Source: Thiomicrorhabdus sp041583835 (GTDB taxonomy: Bacteria; Pseudomonadota; Gammaproteobacteria; Thiomicrospirales; Thiomicrospiraceae). Taken from it: a stretch of DNA of 64,000 bases. The translations under genes were made by a program, and so were the position numbers. The stretch is taken from NCBI RefSeq assembly GCF_041583835.1, contig NZ_JBFHFC010000002.1, positions 175,736-239,735 of the forward strand, written 5' to 3'. The notes beneath the pieces were generated by a model. It did not search any database. It had not been told where the DNA came from and was given only the letters and a program-made list of their open reading frames with translations. Below are positions 61,276 to 64,000 of this stretch, one piece after another (positions within the stretch are counted from its first letter, which is position 1; the number at the start of each line of letters is the position of its first letter).

Positions 61276-63024
61276 ATGAAAGTTAAGTTGTTGTTAAATG
61301 AGGTACAGCGTCAATTAGAACTTACATTATTAGCGGTCTATGAGGAGCACTTTCGTGTGCTTCCTCTGTCTGAAAATGAAATAGCGCCTGCAGTCCGTGC
61401 CGGCGCTATTTTTTTACCCGAATTCATAGAAGCGGATTCTGTGCAGGAAGCACAGCAATTCTTTCTTAGTGCAGCCCTGCATGCGGCGGCACATCTCGTA
61501 TTTTCCCAGCCCACCGATTCATCAGGACTGAACAACCGTCAATTGGTTTTAAGCTCCCTGATCGAAGACGCGCGTATCGAACGCTTGGCGTCACAAAAGT
61601 TTCCGGGCATGGCGAAACTGTTCAAACGTAATTTCACGAAACAGCCTTCCAGTTCTTTATTGTTCGAAGAGATCGCCTATTCGGTCGCTTATGCTTTGGC
61701 AAACGGTTCCACCGAGTTTGATAACCCGTTTATTGAAAAAGCGGTGAGATTGTTCAATGAGGCAGTGGCCGAAGATGTTCTAGATCCTAAGTTGTTCAAA
61801 TCGGTCGGTTTGGCTCTGGCGAACGATATCGGCCAGATGCGTATCAGCATGAACGAAAGGGACGAATTCATTTTGGTGCCTTACCGTGACGACAACTCCT
61901 ATTTGTGGGATAAATTCGAAGAGGTGGCTTCCCAGCAGGATGATCAGCCTTCGGACATCCAGGAATCGGTCAGTGTGACCGGGATGGGGTATGAAGAAGT
62001 GTTGGACGGCCGTTCGGTCGCCGATTACGATGAAACAGCCCTTCAGGATGACGGACTGGTGTTTCAGGCTGTTGAGGAAGAGGTTCAGTCCCAATTGCTC
62101 AGCAAGTCGATAGTACAGAGTGAATACAGTTATCCCGAGTGGGATTATAAGATCGCACGCTGGAAGCGCGACTGGTGTTCATTGAATGAAATTGTTTTTA
62201 CGGACCAGGCGAAAGATGCTTTGGCACATCGCGTCGATAAATACCGTAATTTCGTCAAGAAACTTCAGCAGATCATCAATTCCTACCAGTCCGAAATGCA
62301 TCGCCGTAAGAAGCAGGAAGACGGCACGGAATTGGATTTCGAGTCGATCATCCAGTATATGGTCGACTTCAAGATGGGCAGTGCCGGTGCGGAATCGAGA
62401 ATCTACATCGATCACGTTAAAGAACGGCAACACGAACTGTCTTTGTTGGTGCTGTTGGATCTTTCGGAATCGATGAACGATCCGGATGTCGATGGTGAAA
62501 ACACGGTTCTGGATCTGACATTGGATTCCACCGTGGTGCTTTCCGAGTTATTGGATTCCCTGGGGCATTCTTACGCGCTTCACGGTTTTAACTCGAACGG
62601 ACGCGGCGAAGTCTCTTACTACAATATCAAAGACTTTGATCAGGACTCGGAGAGTTCTCTGCCGTCGTTAGGGTTGGTAGAAGCGGCTTATTCGACTCGT
62701 TTAGGTGCGGCCCTGAGGCATGCCTTCCAAAAAATCTCAAAGCGCCGTGAGCGCCATAAGTTGATCTTGGTGATTACGGATGGTCAGCCGTCGGATATCG
62801 ACGTCTATGACGCCCAGTATCTGATCGAGGATTCGGCGATTGCCGTCAAGGAGATCGAATCGGCAGGGTGCAAGACATTCTGTCTGTCGCTTGATAAAAA
62901 TGCCGATGAATATGTGCAGAAGATATTCAGGAAAGGGCACTACGAAGTGGTAGAACAACCGAGTAAACTTCCTCAGGTGTTGACCAAGTTGTATCTTAAG
63001 GTATTCAAGTCGTTTCTGGCTTGA
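61276..63024 (+). CDS. VWA domain protein of the NorD/CbbO type
   Basis: A 582-residue protein with a helical N-terminal part of about 380 residues and a C-terminal von Willebrand A domain (about 390-570). The metal-ion site is complete: DLSESMN (DxSxS), then TRLGAAL and VITDGQPSD. NorD and CbbO share this layout and work with a MoxR-type AAA+ ATPase (NorQ/CbbQ) to remodel or load metals into enzymes. No such ATPase gene is adjacent. It lies 24 bp after amiE, so a link to amidase function is possible but untested. Confidence 0.78.
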   Translation: MKVKLLLNEVQRQLELTLLAVYEEHFRVLPLSENEIAPAVRAGAIFLPEFIEADSVQEAQQFFLSAALHAAAHLVFSQPTDSSGLNNRQLVLSSLIEDARIERLASQKFPGMAKLFKRNFTKQPSSSLLFEEIAYSVAYALANGSTEFDNPFIEKAVRLFNEAVAEDVLDPKLFKSVGLALANDIGQMRISMNERDEFILVPYRDDNSYLWDKFEEVASQQDDQPSDIQESVSVTGMGYEEVLDGRSVADYDETALQDDGLVFQAVEEEVQSQLLSKSIVQSEYSYPEWDYKIARWKRDWCSLNEIVFTDQAKDALAHRVDKYRNFVKKLQQIINSYQSEMHRRKKQEDGTELDFESIIQYMVDFKMGSAGAESRIYIDHVKERQHELSLLVLLDLSESMNDPDVDGENTVLDLTLDSTVVLSELLDSLGHSYALHGFNSNGRGEVSYYNIKDFDQDSESSLPSLGLVEAAYSTRLGAALRHAFQKISKRRERHKLILVITDGQPSDIDVYDAQYLIEDSAIAVKEIESAGCKTFCLSLDKNADEYVQKIFRKGHYEVVEQPSKLPQVLTKLYLKVFKSFLA

Positions 63025-63081
63025 TGCATTGCTCTGTGAGCTGATATTTGAATGTAATCAGTTATTGATGCCTCAGAAAGT

Positions 63082-63109
63082 AAAAAGCCCCGCATTGCGG
63101 GGCTTTTTT
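63082..63109. terminator. Bidirectional terminator
   Basis: AAAAAGCCCCGC-ATT-GCGGGGCTTTTTT lies between the convergent VWA and fmdB genes, with T-tracts on both strands. Confidence 0.95.
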
Positions 63110-63122
63110 GTTTCCATGCCGA

Positions 63123-63485
63123 TTAATGACTGATCATCCATGGGCGCATTGAAGGGAACATTTTCTTTCCGTCAGCCGTCCACATAAGTTTGGAACTTCC
63201 GCGCTTATGATGCTGGCATCCGCAGCCTTTCTTGTGCTTGAGTCTTTCTTCGTTCTCGGCACGGGTATCGGCGTTGGATATTTGCGGCTCGTATTGGGCC
63301 TTCTCGTTTCTTGCAATGGCTTCCTTCTTATTAGGATCCATTTCAAAAAGCTCGGGCGGAAGAACCAAGACACGCGGAGCAAGCGTACTGCAATGTGGGC
63401 AAGCCATCGGTTTTGCAGAATCTTCCATAGTGGCTAGTTCAAAAAATATTCCATGCTCAGGGCATTTGTAGTCATATACTGGCAT
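63123..63485 (-). CDS. fmdB: FmdB family zinc-ribbon protein
   Basis: A 120-residue protein with an N-terminal zinc ribbon of the FmdB type (MPVYDYKCPEHGIFFE, then MACPHCS): two CxxH/CxxC pairs at about residues 8-11 and 33-36. The later part is charged and has another Cys/His cluster (KKGCGCQHHKRGS). FmdB was named as a regulator of the formamidase gene fmdA in Methylophilus; many copies are of unknown function. Here it follows an FmdA gene by 14 bp, which supports the classical assignment. Confidence 0.85.
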   Translation of the reverse strand: MPVYDYKCPEHGIFFELATMEDSAKPMACPHCSTLAPRVLVLPPELFEMDPNKKEAIARNEKAQYEPQISNADTRAENEERLKHKKGCGCQHHKRGSSKLMWTADGKKMFPSMRPWMISH

Positions 63486-63499
63486 AGTTCACATACTCC

Positions 63500-64000
63500 T
63501 TATTTAAGGTCTGGAGCGGTTGGTACTTTGACACTGTCGTCAACCTGCTTCGTAGGACCTTCAGCGTTAGGGTTGATATCGAAGTCGAAGATTCCGGTCG
63601 GTACCCATAGCGTGGCACTTGCGTTAGGGATATCCACAACACCACTGATATGACCCTGCATAGGGGCGGTACCCAGTAGTGAGTAAACCTGTTCACCGGA
63701 ATAACCGAATTTCTTCAAGTATTCGATCGCATTCAAACAAGCTTGCTGATAAGCCACGTTCACATCTAGGTAGTGCTGTTTGCCGTCACTGTCAACGGAG
63801 ATACCTTCGAATACGACGTAATCGTTATAGTGTGGTGTCATTACGCTTGGCTTGAAGACAGGGTTCTTGATTGCGTATTTACGCATACCGTCTTTGATCA
63901 AGTTAACGCGTAGGTGAATCCATCCCGCCATCTCAATCGCACCACAGAAAGTGATCTCACCGTCACCCTGGCTGAAGTGAAGGTCACCGACTGACAAACC
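63500..64000 (-). CDS. fmdA: Formamidase FmdA (acetamidase/formamidase family), C-terminal part
   Basis: The last 166 residues of an FmdA-type amidase, cut by the window edge. The visible part begins GLSVGDLHFSQGDGEITFCGAIEMAGWI, the metal-binding core of this zinc family (LSVGDxHxxQGDGE), and ends with VPTAPDLK. FmdA hydrolyses formamide and acetamide and is unrelated to the nitrilase-type AmiE/AmiF. The first residues lie beyond 64000, so the start is not visible; TTG at 63997 is internal. It precedes fmdB in the same operon. Confidence 0.9.
   Translation of the reverse strand, partial: GLSVGDLHFSQGDGEITFCGAIEMAGWIHLRVNLIKDGMRKYAIKNPVFKPSVMTPHYNDYVVFEGISVDSDGKQHYLDVNVAYQQACLNAIEYLKKFGYSGEQVYSLLGTAPMQGHISGVVDIPNASATLWVPTGIFDFDINPNAEGPTKQVDDSVKVPTAPDLK

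Noticed and set aside
1..64000. CRISPR arrays, insertion sequences, rRNA genes
   Set aside because: No regularly spaced direct repeats, transposase genes or rRNA segments were seen on reading both strands.

Overview
The window looks like chromosomal DNA of a gammaproteobacterium, most like the sulfur-oxidising or methylotrophic Thiotrichales/Piscirickettsiaceae (Hydrogenovibrio, Thiomicrorhabdus, Methylophaga type). This is inferred from gene families (DUF3379 anti-sigma factor, TIGR02001 porin, NudE/CysQ pair, GAK genes) and not from a marker gene.

Region 1 (1-4608) is the end of an integrated island. It carries a run of strong stem-loops at 26-486 (possible large structured RNA) and four minus-strand genes: a membrane protein, a KAP P-loop NTPase, a DUF4145 gene broken at a C7 tract, and a membrane-anchored protein. 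It ends in a 45-base copy of the 3' end of a tRNA-Ile(CAU) gene, a typical attachment-site repeat. No integrase and no intact tRNA are in the window.

Region 2 (4698-17693) is a nitrogen-scavenging locus: formamidase AmiF, a MetX-type alpha/beta hydrolase and an NCS1 permease (minus); an NrtABD/CynABD/SsuABC-type ABC transporter (plus); a NifA-like sigma-54 activator; a minus operon of OsmC protein, acyl-CoA-dehydrogenase-like flavoprotein and rubredoxin-fused FAD reductase; and cyanase. Sigma-54 -24/-12 promoters can be read before the transporter, the OsmC operon and cynS. Paired TTTGTTA-type sites 21 bp apart lie midway between divergent promoters, so the linked activator probably controls the locus.

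Region 3 (17789-25601) holds housekeeping genes (HDOD, ArsR, CtpA, DJ-1) and a bufferin-like RiPP locus: two small Tat-leader precursors with paired EGxCG motifs, a DUF692/MNIO enzyme and its DUF2063 partner.

Region 4 (25627-44301) has 5-oxoprolinase, a YihY-HmuUV operon, an ECF sigma/DUF3379 pair, a head-to-head protein acetyltransferase/deacetylase pair, and a little-known GAK cluster (HprK-related kinase B, ATP-grasp, phosphotransferase-like protein, amphi-Trp protein) with two phosphatases upstream.

Region 5 (44471-52927) contains NrdB, Uup, a spermidine-synthase-like protein, a TlpA-like thioredoxin, Tpm, a nucleotidase, NudE, CysQ and an HDOD protein.

Region 6 (53385-64000) returns to nitrogen: TIGR02001 porin, ureDABCEFG plus a UreH-type nickel permease, aliphatic amidase AmiE, a NorD/CbbO-type VWA protein, FmdB and a truncated FmdA formamidase. 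NtrC-like boxes with sigma-54-like promoters precede the porin-urease block and amiE. Together the cell should be able to take ammonia from formamide, short aliphatic amides, urea and cyanate.
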